Notes under the pieces: model-generated
Databases searched by the model: none
Told to the model about the DNA's origin: nothing
Seen by the model: the letters and a program-made list of their open reading frames with translations, nothing else
Part shown: positions 25,821 through 35,158 of the stretch, in pieces
Numbering within the stretch: position 1 is the first letter of the stretch
How the letters are laid out: each line of letters opens with the position of its first letter
Source of the DNA: Planctomycetota bacterium
GTDB lineage: Bacteria; Planctomycetota; UBA8742; UBA2392
Assembly: GCA_020638675.1 (NCBI GenBank)
Contig: JACKID010000001.1
Location: forward strand, 992,001 to 1,056,000
DNA length: 64,000 nt
Reading direction: 5' to 3'
Translations under genes and position numbers: made by a program

Positions 25821-28800
25821 TTGCTCACGGCCTCCGCGAGCGAGAAGTTGGGGAACAGGTCATCCTGGAACGGGTTGATCTTCTTGCGCGGCGCGAATTC
25901 CGCCTGCAGGTAGAACAGCTGGCCGTCGGCCGACTTGAACTCCCACAGGCATCGGTACACAGGCGTTTCGCTGGCTTCGTCCTGTGTGAACGACAGCGCA
26001 TACGGGCGATGCACGAGGCGCAGCAGGCCCCATTCGTCGTCGAGCTGGCCTTTGCCCGGCAAGGGAATCTTGCGTTCGGTGTACTTGGCAGTGACACGCG
26101 CGCCCATCTTCGAGCGGCCCGTGTTGTACTGCGCCCAAGTGAAGTCGCGCGTCTGGTCAGGGTACTTGTTGTACGGCAGGGACTCGACGTTGCCGTTCTC
26201 GTCGGTACCAATTTCGATCAGGCTTTCAACCAGCAGCCCGGCCTGCACCAGTTTGACCGAGAACTTCACCTTCACGTACTCGTCGTTCTCGGTGTCGTAC
26301 ATGGCCTCGCGGATATCGGTCGCAAGGCGGATTGTGTTTTCATACTCCTGCGTCAGCGTCACGAGTCTGCGCCCGCCGTGGAACGCGATCTTCTGGACTT
26401 CCCGCACTCGCTTGTCGACGTTCCAGATCGAGCCGGACTTCGGGCTGAACATGCGCGAGAAATTGACCATCGACACGGAGTCCTTGGCCTTGGTGTCGAA
26501 CGGGTACTTGCTCGCAAAGCTTGACTTCCAAAGGCTCTGCGGCCCGTCCGTCCAGAACTCCTTCACTTCCGCGTCGGCTTCGGACTTCAGGGCATCGAAG
26601 CTGACGTCGATGATCTTGAGCAGTGCGACCTTGACCGCGTCGTCGCGAGTTGCGAAAGGCTGCGGCACATCCTGCGCTGCTGACAGGAAGGCCGTTGCCA
26701 GCGTCGGCAGCGGAACCTTGTTGTCGATGTAGCTCATGACGCGTGAGCCCTTGCGCCCGCCCGTGCTCCAGAACGTGTTGTACGCCTTGGAGAAGGTCTC
26801 AAGCGCGGCGAAGGAGGTATCGAGCGCCTTCAGGTCGGCTTCGCTGGGGCCGTCGATTTTGTTGTCGACCGCTAATGCGAGCTGGCGCTTGGCCCATACA
26901 TTGCGAATCAACTCGCGGTACGGCGACTGGTCACTGACCAAGATCTTAAGCGCCTCGTTGGTGTCCTTGACGTTGCCGAACAGGCTCGGCTTGGGGAACA
27001 CCTGCTGCAGGAAGACATTCCAGACGTCAATCTGCGCGGCCAGGTGGCGCTTGTAGAGATCAGCGCGGATGTCGCCGCGCGTCTTCTTGATGCCGAGTTC
27101 GTTGTACAGGGCCTCCAGGTCGATGCTGCGGTCGTCGATCAGCGACTTGATCTCGGTGTCCCAGGCCTCCTGCGTGAAAGCGTTCAGGCGGCTGAGGTTG
27201 GTGCCGGCCGTGTCGTTGGTCCGCAGCTCGACGTAGGCCGAATTCGTCGGTACCAGGTCCTCCAGGCGCAGCGGTTTGCGATTCTCGCTGGTGTGCTGGA
27301 TGATCGCCTCGTAGGCCGAGACGGTCCAGAACGCGTTCTGCAGCTTGTCGGCCGCGCGCTTGTCGAGTTGCGGGTCCAGCGTGACGTACAGACCGTACTT
27401 ATCTTCGTCCTTGTTGGTTACCGCCAGTTGCGCCGCGTAGAACTCCAGTTGTTCGCCGGAAAGGGCTTCGATCTCGTCGGTGTTCATGCCGCCGAGCATG
27501 CCGCTCCAGCGGTTTTCCTTCTTGAGGATGTTGCTGACGAGCGCGGCCTGCGGCTCAAGCTTGCCGCCAATCATGCGGTACACGCGCCAGAGGTCGAGCA
27601 GCTTCTGATATTCGTTGGAGGGCGAGTTCGGCTGCAGTGAGCCGACCAGCCGGTCCAGTTCGCGCTCTACCCGTTGCCCGCAGGGCGCTATGTACAGGGG
27701 GCGCAGGCGACGGAAGTACACGTCGGCGCCGGCGTCAAACATGGCGTCGCCCTTGTACATCCCGAACGACAGCCTTATCGGCCGCCCTTCGCGCTTGAAT
27801 TCATCAAGGTGCGACAGCTCCCGCCGCAGCGCATCGAGCGACTTCAGCTCTTCCAGGTCGGGGCGGCTGTCGAGTTCCAGGTCGCGGACGCCCACACCCG
27901 CGGTCTCGACCTTCTCGATGATTTCGTGGTTGCCGAAGAACGACTGCAGCAGCGCCCAGCTCATGAGCGCGAGGGCGAGCAACGATGTGATCTGCAGTGT
28001 CAGGCGGGCGGCCCGGCGCTTGCGGAGTACGCGGCTGCTGCTGCGCGCCAGCGTCTTGTCGTGGAAGATTACGTTCGTGAAGAGGTTGTGAATGAAGTAG
28101 CTCTTCTTCTCAACGCGGTCTTCTCCGCCTGTGGAGCCCGCTTCGAGACCCATGGCCTCGCCCATGCGGGCGAGAATCTGGTCGATGGGGGTGCCCTTTT
28201 GCGTGCCACTCGTGAAGTAAATGCCGCGCAGCATGGCGCTTTCCTGGAACGCGTTCGCATGGAACAGCGCCGCCAGGAATTCCTTCATCTTTACCTGCGC
28301 AAGCGCGAACTGGCGCGGGAACAGGTAGATGCTCTGTTTCTTGGCCGGGGGGCGCTCGGTGGCGAGCAGGTCAAGCTGGCGGGCGTTGATGTTGCCCGTC
28401 ATCTTGGCGACCTGCTCAGCGAACACTTCCGTGTACTGCTTGTCGGGCAGCGAGTAGGGGAACGTGAAGCCCCAGACCTGCCCGCGCTGCTCCTTGTTGA
28501 AGTCCTCGTAGAATTCGACGAAGCCCTGAATCAGGTCGCACTTCGTGAACATCATGTAGACCGGGAACACCGCCTGCAGGCGCGCGGCCAGCTCATCGAG
28601 CCTGTTGCGCACATCCTTGGCGATCTGGTCCAGCTCGGCCGCTGTCGCGCGGTGCAGCTCATCGATGGCAATGGCTACGATCGCGCCGTTGATCGGCTTG
28701 TCCTTGCGGCTGGTGCGGATCATCTCCAGGAACGCGAACCATTCTTCCTGGTCTTCAGCGACGGTGGTGTAGCGCCCTGCCGTATCCAGCAGGATGCCGT

Positions 28801-29314
28801 CCTCGGTAAACCACCAGTCGCAGTTGCGCGTGCCGCCGATGCCCCTGACCTTGGCGCCGCCCTGCGCGGCCGGGAAATTCAACCCGGACTCCTGCAGTGC
28901 GGTCGTCTTGCCGCTGCCCGGGGGCCCGATGATGATGTACCAGGGCAGGGTGAACAGCGCGCTCTTGCCGCCCTTGGTCTTCTTCAGCGCTTCCAGCGAC
29001 TCGTTGAAGTTCTTGGACAGCGTCTCGATTTCGGCCTTCTTTTCGGCGTCTGCGCCTTCCAGATGGCTTCCGGACTGCGCCTTGAGCTGCTGCTCGATCT
29101 TCACGGCGCTGCGAACCGCCATCACCTTCTGGATCAGGAACAGCACCAGGAAAATGCCGATCAGCACCGCGATGATCGCGATGCGGGTCTTCAGATATTC
29201 GTTCGGTTCAGACTCGAGGTACATGCCGCCGAACCACACCAGCAGGCACAACAGGATCAGCACGACCACGCTGATCACGCCTTCCTTCATCAAAGCGGAG
29301 AGTACCTGGCGCAT
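25817..29314 (-). CDS. tssM: T6SS membrane complex protein TssM (IcmF)
   Basis: A 1165-residue inner-membrane protein that spans the periplasm and binds TssL and TssJ. Two N-terminal membrane segments lie at about 12-31 and 44-61. A cytoplasmic NTPase-like domain has an intact Walker A (GPPGSGKTT, Lys136), and a third membrane segment lies at about 430-450 (LTLQITSLLALALMSW). A long periplasmic region follows, ending in the ImcF-related C-terminal beta domain (ALSFTQDE...YRCLWEF). An intact Walker A is present only in a subset of TssM proteins. It is separated from tssL by 2 bp and overlaps tagF. Confidence 0.95.
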   Translation of the reverse strand: MRQVLSALMKEGVISVVVLILLCLLVWFGGMYLESEPNEYLKTRIAIIAVLIGIFLVLFLIQKVMAVRSAVKIEQQLKAQSGSHLEGADAEKKAEIETLSKNFNESLEALKKTKGGKSALFTLPWYIIIGPPGSGKTTALQESGLNFPAAQGGAKVRGIGGTRNCDWWFTEDGILLDTAGRYTTVAEDQEEWFAFLEMIRTSRKDKPINGAIVAIAIDELHRATAAELDQIAKDVRNRLDELAARLQAVFPVYMMFTKCDLIQGFVEFYEDFNKEQRGQVWGFTFPYSLPDKQYTEVFAEQVAKMTGNINARQLDLLATERPPAKKQSIYLFPRQFALAQVKMKEFLAALFHANAFQESAMLRGIYFTSGTQKGTPIDQILARMGEAMGLEAGSTGGEDRVEKKSYFIHNLFTNVIFHDKTLARSSSRVLRKRRAARLTLQITSLLALALMSWALLQSFFGNHEIIEKVETAGVGVRDLELDSRPDLEELKSLDALRRELSHLDEFKREGRPIRLSFGMYKGDAMFDAGADVYFRRLRPLYIAPCGQRVERELDRLVGSLQPNSPSNEYQKLLDLWRVYRMIGGKLEPQAALVSNILKKENRWSGMLGGMNTDEIEALSGEQLEFYAAQLAVTNKDEDKYGLYVTLDPQLDKRAADKLQNAFWTVSAYEAIIQHTSENRKPLRLEDLVPTNSAYVELRTNDTAGTNLSRLNAFTQEAWDTEIKSLIDDRSIDLEALYNELGIKKTRGDIRADLYKRHLAAQIDVWNVFLQQVFPKPSLFGNVKDTNEALKILVSDQSPYRELIRNVWAKRQLALAVDNKIDGPSEADLKALDTSFAALETFSKAYNTFWSTGGRKGSRVMSYIDNKVPLPTLATAFLSAAQDVPQPFATRDDAVKVALLKIIDVSFDALKSEADAEVKEFWTDGPQSLWKSSFASKYPFDTKAKDSVSMVNFSRMFSPKSGSIWNVDKRVREVQKIAFHGGRRLVTLTQEYENTIRLATDIREAMYDTENDEYVKVKFSVKLVQAGLLVESLIEIGTDENGNVESLPYNKYPDQTRDFTWAQYNTGRSKMGARVTAKYTERKIPLPGKGQLDDEWGLLRLVHRPYALSFTQDEASETPVYRCLWEFKSADGQLFYLQAEFAPRKKINPFQDDLFPNFSLAEAVSK

Positions 29315-29316
29315 GT

Positions 29317-30009
29317 CTATCCCCCCTGCCCGGTGAGGGCTTCGACGGCACCCTTCGACATGAACTCAGTGGTCGCGGCCAACGCGATCAGCAAGGCGAT
29401 CAACAGTACCAGGCAGACGGCGGGCACCAGCCAGGACGGCGTCGAGCGCACCAGCGCCGGCAATTCATCAGGCGGCTGCCACGAGGGGGACATCTCGACA
29501 GTATTGCCCGACTGGCCTTCCTTCAGCTCACGCGACAACTGCTCCATCAGGTTCTTGCGCTCTTCCATGCCCTTGAGGTCGATGTACATGCCCTTGAAGC
29601 CATGCGTGAGGGCGAGGAAATAGACCTGCGTCAGGTCGCGTTTGTCGGAATCGCTGCCGCCGCGGATCTGCTTGAGCTTGTTGTAGAATTCCTCGCCGGC
29701 CGCGAAGTCGTTGAAGTACTCGAGCTGCAGCGGGCTGCCGGCCCACTCGTCCTTCATCGGGAACTTGCTGGCCAGCACCGTCTCGTCGATGAACGCTGCC
29801 AGCGCATACTTGGCCGTCTGGGCAGTTTCCGGCTTGAAGCCCGCCGTGCGGGCTTTCTGTTCGAAATCACTGAACAGGGTGCTGATCTTGGCCTTCACGT
29901 CGGCTGCGTTGCCCGGGTCCTTGCTGGCCCGAAGCTGGAACGCAAACGCGAAGACCTCGCAACACAGGTCGGCAAGCAACGGCCGCTGTTCGCCTTCTTG
30001 CGGCATCAT
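29317..30009 (-). CDS. tssL: T6SS membrane complex protein TssL (DotU)
   Basis: A 230-residue DotU-family protein: a cytoplasmic helical domain (FVFAFQLRAS-like opening, YALAAFIDETVLASKF, W-x-x-x-x-LQLEYF, FYLALTHGFKGMY-like) and a single C-terminal membrane anchor (WLVPAVCLVLLIALLIALAA). There is no OmpA/peptidoglycan-binding extension, so cell-wall anchoring must come from elsewhere. Two consecutive ATG codons at 30004-30009 are possible starts; AAGGA sits 4 and 7 bases upstream. The start abuts the tssK stop. Confidence 0.94.
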   Translation of the reverse strand: MMPQEGEQRPLLADLCCEVFAFAFQLRASKDPGNAADVKAKISTLFSDFEQKARTAGFKPETAQTAKYALAAFIDETVLASKFPMKDEWAGSPLQLEYFNDFAAGEEFYNKLKQIRGGSDSDKRDLTQVYFLALTHGFKGMYIDLKGMEERKNLMEQLSRELKEGQSGNTVEMSPSWQPPDELPALVRSTPSWLVPAVCLVLLIALLIALAATTEFMSKGAVEALTGQGG

Positions 30010-31365
30010 CTATTCCTTTACTGCCATCAACTCGAGCTTCAAACCCTGGAACTCCGGCGGCAGGTAGAACGCCATGCTGCGGGAGCTGCGAATCGCCTCC
30101 CAGTGATCGCCGGTCTTGTCGACCTGGAAGTAGTTGCGTCCCGGCTGCACCGGGATCTCCGGCGGCGGCGCCGGTATGTGTCTTACGGTGATCCCGCGCA
30201 AGGCAGCCGTAATCAGCTGGTCTACGCGGTCCTGGCTGCTGATCTTGAACTTCAGCGGCGCTTCGCGGACGACCTTTTCCGCCGGGACTTCCGCCTGGAT
30301 GGCGACATAGATGGCGCCTTCCGGCTGCAGCACGCGGTCGTCCTGGATCTTTGCGACGAACATGTTGTCGCGCGTCTGCTGCAGCTCGATGTTGGTGCAC
30401 TTGGTCGGGATGATCGTGCCGAGCAGCGCCACCAGCTTCTCTTCAAGGCGCGCGAAGGTGCCTGCGAGATCCTCATGCTGGTAGCCTGTGACGTCCTTCG
30501 GGTGGCCTTCGCCCGCGAAGGTGTAGAGGTAGCCGGTCATCTGCGCGAGCGTCAGGTAGACCTGCTCCGGATGATGCGTGCCGGAGCCGTACATGTGCTG
30601 CAGCGGCGGGATGAACCCGTTCACCGTGTGGAGCAGCCAGAAGCTGGCGCTCTCGCTGGTGCTGAAGCTGGCAAGCCCGGCGCCGCGATTGCGCCGCTGG
30701 CGGGCGAACTCGGTGCTCTTTACCGCCAGGATTTCGAGAATCTTGCGCAGCCGCGCCATGAGCTGCGGGGAAGCGCCCATGTTGATGCTGGGTGGGACGT
30801 AGTTCTCATCCAGCGCAAACCCGCCGGTACTGCCTTTGCCCAGCTCGGCGATCTTGATCCAGACGTGGTCGTCCAGCGCTTCGCCCTCGAACATGATGCG
30901 TGTGTTCTTGGCCGCGACCTGAATGTCGCGGCTTGCGGCCTGGGCGTTCTCGTCCCGGCTGGTGACTGTTTTGCCGCGGTAGCGGGTCGGGCGACCGTCG
31001 TGATTGCCCGTGGGATCCTGCGCCACGCCGCCTTCCGGCACCATCGGTGACGCCAGATAGACAGCCAGACGTTCTTTCTCGGCCGGGAACCTGTCGCCGA
31101 CGTCGCGAGCCGGGGGTGCGTCGTCGCTGACCGGTGCGTCAATCACCAGCCCGTCCGGCATGACCGCCGAGACGCGCGACAGCGCAACCTGGCCATTGGC
31201 GAGCGCTTCTTCGTTGATGGCAAGCTCGCGCACGCCCCACGCGAGTGGAGAAATGTTGCGCAAGCGCTGCTGCAGCAGGTGCTCGTAGTAGCGGTCCCAC
31301 TGCTGGAAATGGTGAGGGGTAAGGAACATCCCCTCGGTCCACAAGACTTTCAACTGCTGCTCCAC
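30010..31365 (-). CDS. tssK: T6SS baseplate protein TssK
   Basis: A 451-residue trimeric adaptor linking baseplate to membrane complex. It opens with GTG and the conserved WTEGMFLTPHHFQQWDRYYE. Further family sequence includes the PAREL/LAWGVREL region, RGKTVTSRDE, and the C-terminal LPAPPPEIPVQPGRNYF and MAFYLPPEFQGLKLELM. GGGGGA precedes the GTG. It sits directly between tssJ and tssL, the usual membrane-core gene order. Confidence 0.96.
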   Translation of the reverse strand: MEQQLKVLWTEGMFLTPHHFQQWDRYYEHLLQQRLRNISPLAWGVRELAINEEALANGQVALSRVSAVMPDGLVIDAPVSDDAPPARDVGDRFPAEKERLAVYLASPMVPEGGVAQDPTGNHDGRPTRYRGKTVTSRDENAQAASRDIQVAAKNTRIMFEGEALDDHVWIKIAELGKGSTGGFALDENYVPPSINMGASPQLMARLRKILEILAVKSTEFARQRRNRGAGLASFSTSESASFWLLHTVNGFIPPLQHMYGSGTHHPEQVYLTLAQMTGYLYTFAGEGHPKDVTGYQHEDLAGTFARLEEKLVALLGTIIPTKCTNIELQQTRDNMFVAKIQDDRVLQPEGAIYVAIQAEVPAEKVVREAPLKFKISSQDRVDQLITAALRGITVRHIPAPPPEIPVQPGRNYFQVDKTGDHWEAIRSSRSMAFYLPPEFQGLKLELMAVKE

Positions 31366-31379
31366 GAAGTCCCCCGCTG

Positions 31380-31865
31380 CTACTGTTGCTTGATGGTGAT
31401 GTGGTAGCCGGTCAGCTCAAACAGCACGTCATCGGCCTGGTCGAGCGGCACGACGACCTTGCGCTCGCCGTCGTCACTGTTGCTGAACAGGGCGAGGATG
31501 CCGATGAACTTGGTGCCGGCGTCGAGCGGATCGATCGTGATCTGTTTGCCGTTGGCCTGTCCGTTGGCGTCTTCCGGGAAGACGGATTCGCCCAGCTTGA
31601 CGTCGATCATGGAGTCGCCCAGGGCACCCTCGGCGTTGGTCCAGACGTCCTCAACCGTGGCGGCCTTGAACTTGGCGTCGTCCTTGAGCTGGTAGACGCG
31701 GACCTCGACGACGCGGCTTTCGCCGTCCGTGGCGTCGCCCACCTTGCCTTCGTTCACCGGCTTCAGTGCCACGAAGTTCATTGTGACGGAGGTGCTGGTG
31801 CAACCTGCAAGCACTGCAAGTGCCACAGCCAAACCCAAACCCAGCAACATCAACCTCTTGCGCAT
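31380..31865 (-). CDS. tssJ: T6SS outer-membrane lipoprotein TssJ
   Basis: The start is the ATG at 31863-31865 (MRKRLMLLGLG), which has a perfect AGGAGG upstream; a longer frame adds 14 residues without support. Signal peptide and lipobox LAGC are clear (Cys22), giving a 161-residue lipoprotein of beta-sandwich type (VVEVRVYQLKDDAKF, then a late DQADDVLFELTGYHITIK). TssJ recruits TssM and TssL to form the envelope-spanning complex and implies a diderm cell envelope. Confidence 0.9.
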   Translation of the reverse strand: MRKRLMLLGLGLAVALAVLAGCTSTSVTMNFVALKPVNEGKVGDATDGESRVVEVRVYQLKDDAKFKAATVEDVWTNAEGALGDSMIDVKLGESVFPEDANGQANGKQITIDPLDAGTKFIGILALFSNSDDGERKVVVPLDQADDVLFELTGYHITIKQQ

Positions 31866-31881
31866 AGCGCCTCCTGGTTTT

Positions 31882-32868
31882 CTAGCCGTCTTTCGGCGGC
31901 TCATCACTCTTCAGGTCTTCGTGCGAGAAAATATAGCCCTTCCGGATGCTTGGATAGATCAACTCGTTAAAGAGTTTGCTGCTCTCGGCGAATGTATCGC
32001 CGTACAACTCCGAGTAGCGATCCCAGGCTTTCTTGCTTCCGGACAGCAAACCGCTGCCCGCTTCTTCTTTGATTCGCTCCGGATTCAGCCTGTCCTGCAG
32101 CACTTCAACAAAGCGCTGCACGCCTGCCAGCAGCCCGGTCTGATGCTTTACCATGTCCGTGTGCGCGTCACGCATGGTTTGCTTGATCTTTTCGAGATCG
32201 CGCTCGTCGCGCCAGTCCAGCAGGAAGCTTGCGATCGTTGACAAGTCCTGCATTCCCTTTACCGGGTTCAGTGTGTGGGCGTAGATCTGGGTGACCGGGG
32301 CGGAAAACTGGTCCTGGAATTCCGCGCGCCCCTGCAGTGTAGAGCTCATCCACTCGATCGAGATTTCGATGGTCAGCTGCAACAGCGCCTTGAAGCGGCG
32401 AATCTCGCCCGGGGTCTTGAAGAAACCCTCACCGATGAAATACATCGAGAGGTCCTTCAACGCCGCATGCGCCATGGCCTGCAGGCTGGTCTGGTTGCCG
32501 GTCTCGGTGCTGATCATGCGCGTTGATGTCGGCACGTCGCGCTCCGTGCGGGCCGGCTTGGTCGAGCGCTTGAATTCGAAGACCAGACCGGCCGAGAGCA
32601 ACCGTGTGCCGTCCTTGACGTGAAACTCGGAGCCGGCCTCGTAGCGCTTGCCGTCGACGGCAAAGCCTTTGCCGCAGGTGTCGCGAAAGAAGTAGCCATT
32701 GGGCCCGTACGTCAGTTGCGCGTGTTCTTCTTCAAGCTCGTAGGCGGTGATGTCGTTTTCCGGCGCGCTGCCGAAGCGCAGCCCTTCGAAGCGCTTTTCA
32801 CGCCCGAAGACGTACTCGCCCAGCACTTCAGACTTTCCTGCCTTGGACACAGTGATCTGAAGTGCCAT
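31882..32868 (-). CDS. T6SS FHA-type accessory protein with degenerate FHA domain (paralogue 1)
   Basis: A 328-residue protein from the ATG at 32866-32868 (MALQITVSKAGK), with GAGG six bases upstream; a longer frame adds 18 unsupported residues. The N-terminal domain follows the FHA pattern (LRFGSAPENDITAYELEEEHAQLTY...), but the phosphopeptide-binding Arg after Gly is Ser, and the Ser of SxxH is Glu. The C-terminal half is the T6SS-specific FHA C-terminal domain (AWDRYSELYGDTFAESSKLFNELIYPSIRKGY in pieces). It is a clear paralogue of the next two upstream genes. Probably structural or regulatory, without phosphothreonine binding. Confidence 0.8.
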   Translation of the reverse strand: MALQITVSKAGKSEVLGEYVFGREKRFEGLRFGSAPENDITAYELEEEHAQLTYGPNGYFFRDTCGKGFAVDGKRYEAGSEFHVKDGTRLLSAGLVFEFKRSTKPARTERDVPTSTRMISTETGNQTSLQAMAHAALKDLSMYFIGEGFFKTPGEIRRFKALLQLTIEISIEWMSSTLQGRAEFQDQFSAPVTQIYAHTLNPVKGMQDLSTIASFLLDWRDERDLEKIKQTMRDAHTDMVKHQTGLLAGVQRFVEVLQDRLNPERIKEEAGSGLLSGSKKAWDRYSELYGDTFAESSKLFNELIYPSIRKGYIFSHEDLKSDEPPKDG

Positions 32869-32962
32869 TGGGGGCCTCTGGTCGTGTCTGCGCAGTTTGG
32901 GCGCGCCTGCCGAGTGCGTCAAGCAAGCCGGTTTCCGGGCGGTGCGAATTGGTCAATTGGCG

Positions 32963-33919
32963 TCAGGCGTCGCTTTGCACATCTTCGTGCGAGAAGATGT
33001 AGCCCTTGCGAATGCTCGGGTAGATCAGCTCATTGAAGAGCTTGCTGCTCTCGGCGAACGTCTCGCCGTACAGCTCCGCGTAGCGCTCCCACGCCTTCTT
33101 GCTTCCTCCGAAAATGCCGCCGCCCGCATCTTTCTCAATTTGCTGTGGATCCAGCTTCTGTTGCAGATCGCTCACGAACTGCTGCACGCCGGCCAACAGC
33201 CCCATCTGGTGCTTGGCCATGTCGTTGAACGTGTGCTGCAGCGAGCCCTTGATCTCGTCCAGGTTGCGTTCCTCGCGCCAGTCCAGCAGGAAGTTCGCAA
33301 TCTGGCTGATGTCCGTGCCCTTCTTCACCGGGTTCAGGCTGCGCGCAAAGATCTGCGTCAGCGGCGCGCTGAACTGGTCTTTGAACTCCTCGCGGCCCTT
33401 GAGCGAGCGCCCCATCCACTCCATCGCGACTTCGAGCGTGAGCTGGATCAGGTCGCCGAAACGCTCGACTTCCTCGATGGACTGGAAGTTCCCCTCGCCG
33501 AGAAAGTGGTTGGAGACGTTTGAGACGAGCTTGTACGCGGCCGACTGAATGTCCGTCGCCGCCGACGCGTCCGGCGCGACTTCCACCACGGGCTCGCGTC
33601 GAGGCGTCTCGCCACGGATGAATGCCAGCGTGAAGTTGCCGACCCCAATGGATGTACCGACCGTAACCTGAAAGCTTGAGCCGGATTCCTGCACCACGCC
33701 GTCGGCCGTGAAGCCCACGCCGCCGCCCAGGTCCACGTAGAAGTATCCGGCTTTCTGGCGCTCGACGCGCCCGGCGTGGTCCTTGGTACCCTCGAGAACG
33801 ATGTCGTTCTCTGCTGCCGAGCCTACGGATATGCCCCGGGCACGGGCCTCTTTTCCGAACGTATGTTCAGAGACCGGCTCGGTGGATCCAACCTTCGTGA
33901 CCACGACCTTAAGAGCCAT
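32963..33919 (-). CDS. T6SS FHA-type accessory protein with degenerate FHA domain (paralogue 2)
   Basis: A 318-residue protein, closely similar to the downstream neighbour over the C-terminal 180 residues (LNPVKKGTDISQIANFLLDWREERN; FAESSKLFNELIYPSIRKGYIFSHED in pieces). The FHA-like domain again has Gly-Ser in place of Gly-Arg (ISVGSAAENDIVLEG), and its SxxH motif is replaced by KDHA. The pair arose by tandem duplication. Starts at ATG 33917-33919. Confidence 0.8.
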   Translation of the reverse strand: MALKVVVTKVGSTEPVSEHTFGKEARARGISVGSAAENDIVLEGTKDHAGRVERQKAGYFYVDLGGGVGFTADGVVQESGSSFQVTVGTSIGVGNFTLAFIRGETPRREPVVEVAPDASAATDIQSAAYKLVSNVSNHFLGEGNFQSIEEVERFGDLIQLTLEVAMEWMGRSLKGREEFKDQFSAPLTQIFARSLNPVKKGTDISQIANFLLDWREERNLDEIKGSLQHTFNDMAKHQMGLLAGVQQFVSDLQQKLDPQQIEKDAGGGIFGGSKKAWERYAELYGETFAESSKLFNELIYPSIRKGYIFSHEDVQSDA

Positions 33920-33970
33920 GCACCCGCCAAATGAATAGGGCAGGCAGTATTGGCAACGCCTCCCGGCGCG

Positions 33971-35083
33971 TCAAGCGCTGTCAGATTCGTCGGCTTCGCT
34001 CACCACCTGCGCCGCGTTTTCGGCGGCCTTTGCGGCGGCCTGGGCGGCCTTCTGCTGCAGATCCTGTGCGGACTGCATGATGCGGGTCTTTTCCTTGTGG
34101 CTTAGCAGGTAGCCCTTCTGCAGGTTCGGGTAGATCATGTCGTTGAACAGCTTGCTGCTTTCGGCCAGGAACTCGCTGTAGGTGTCCAGGTATTCCTGCC
34201 ATGCGACGCGCGCCTTGCTCATGCGCCCGAGCAGGCTGGCCTTGCCCATGGCGGCCTTTTCGATCTCCATCGGGTCGAGGCGCTTGATGATGGCTTCCAG
34301 CACCTGCTGCATGCCGGCAAGCAGTCCCATCTGGTGCTGGCTTACGTCCTTGATGGCGCGCTCGAGCGAATCCTTGACCGCCATGACGTCCGAGCCGGTC
34401 TTCCAGTCCACCGGGAAGCGTTTGAAGCGCTCCAGCTCTTCCATCATCTTGATGGGGTTCGCCTCGCGCTGGAAAGCCATCGTGACGTTCGCGTCAAACT
34501 CGCCTTCGAACTCCTTGCGCGCCGAGAGCGTCTGGAACAGGCCCTCCAGCAGGATCTCGAGGCTGACCCGAATCATCTCGCCGAACAGGGTCAACTGCTC
34601 CGGCGTCTGGAAGTCGTCTTCGCCGAGCAGGCTCTTTGAGATCGACCGCATCGCCCGCAAAGCCGCTGCCTCGCGCGGGTCGCTCTGGATCACTTCACTT
34701 CTGCTGCGCCCGTCCGTGTTGCCGGACTTGCGGATGGCCTGCACCTTGTCGCGCGTGTTGTTGTCGAGGATCACCGCCTCGACGACCATCTCGACCGAGC
34801 CCATCTTGACTACGTCCTGCTCGTTCAGCGGGTGGGTACTGCTGGGCGGGATCTGCGTGTCATTGAGCAGCGTGCCGTTGCGGCTGCCGAGGTCGACCAG
34901 CAGGTAGCCGCCCTCGCGGCGCTCCACCCGTACGTGCTGGCGGGACACCCTTACTTCGTCGCCCGGCAGCACCAGGTCGCACTCCGGCGAGCGCCCGACC
35001 GTGATGACGGCGCGGGTGAAGGTGTGGTCCGACACGTCGACCGTGGTACCCCGGGGGACGCGAACCTGAAGGCGAATGGGCAT
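33971..35083 (-). CDS. T6SS FHA-domain protein (TagH/Fha-like) with canonical FHA
   Basis: A 370-residue protein with an intact N-terminal FHA domain: Gly-Arg-Ser (ITVGRSPECDL), SRQH, and a SRNGT loop, the residues that contact phosphothreonine. It is followed by the T6SS-specific C-terminal domain (MGLLAGMQQVLEAIIKRLDP; FLAESSKLFNDMIYPNLQKGY in pieces) and an Ala/Lys/Gln-rich tail. Known T6SS Fha proteins are activated by Ser/Thr kinase phosphorylation. The giant kinase encoded 2.7 kb upstream is a candidate partner. It is the first gene of the T6SS operon as transcribed. Confidence 0.9.
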   Translation of the reverse strand: MPIRLQVRVPRGTTVDVSDHTFTRAVITVGRSPECDLVLPGDEVRVSRQHVRVERREGGYLLVDLGSRNGTLLNDTQIPPSSTHPLNEQDVVKMGSVEMVVEAVILDNNTRDKVQAIRKSGNTDGRSRSEVIQSDPREAAALRAMRSISKSLLGEDDFQTPEQLTLFGEMIRVSLEILLEGLFQTLSARKEFEGEFDANVTMAFQREANPIKMMEELERFKRFPVDWKTGSDVMAVKDSLERAIKDVSQHQMGLLAGMQQVLEAIIKRLDPMEIEKAAMGKASLLGRMSKARVAWQEYLDTYSEFLAESSKLFNDMIYPNLQKGYLLSHKEKTRIMQSAQDLQQKAAQAAAKAAENAAQVVSEADESDSA

Positions 35084-35158
35084 GTAGCGGATGCTCCGAG
35101 CCTGGGTGCACTACCATAGTGGCTTGGCAGGTCGAAGCGTCAACGGCCCGCGGCGCGA

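Noticed and set aside
27674..29623. 649-codon plus-strand frame opposite tssM
   Set aside because: TssM on the other strand has Walker A, membrane segments and family similarity; the opposite frame has none.
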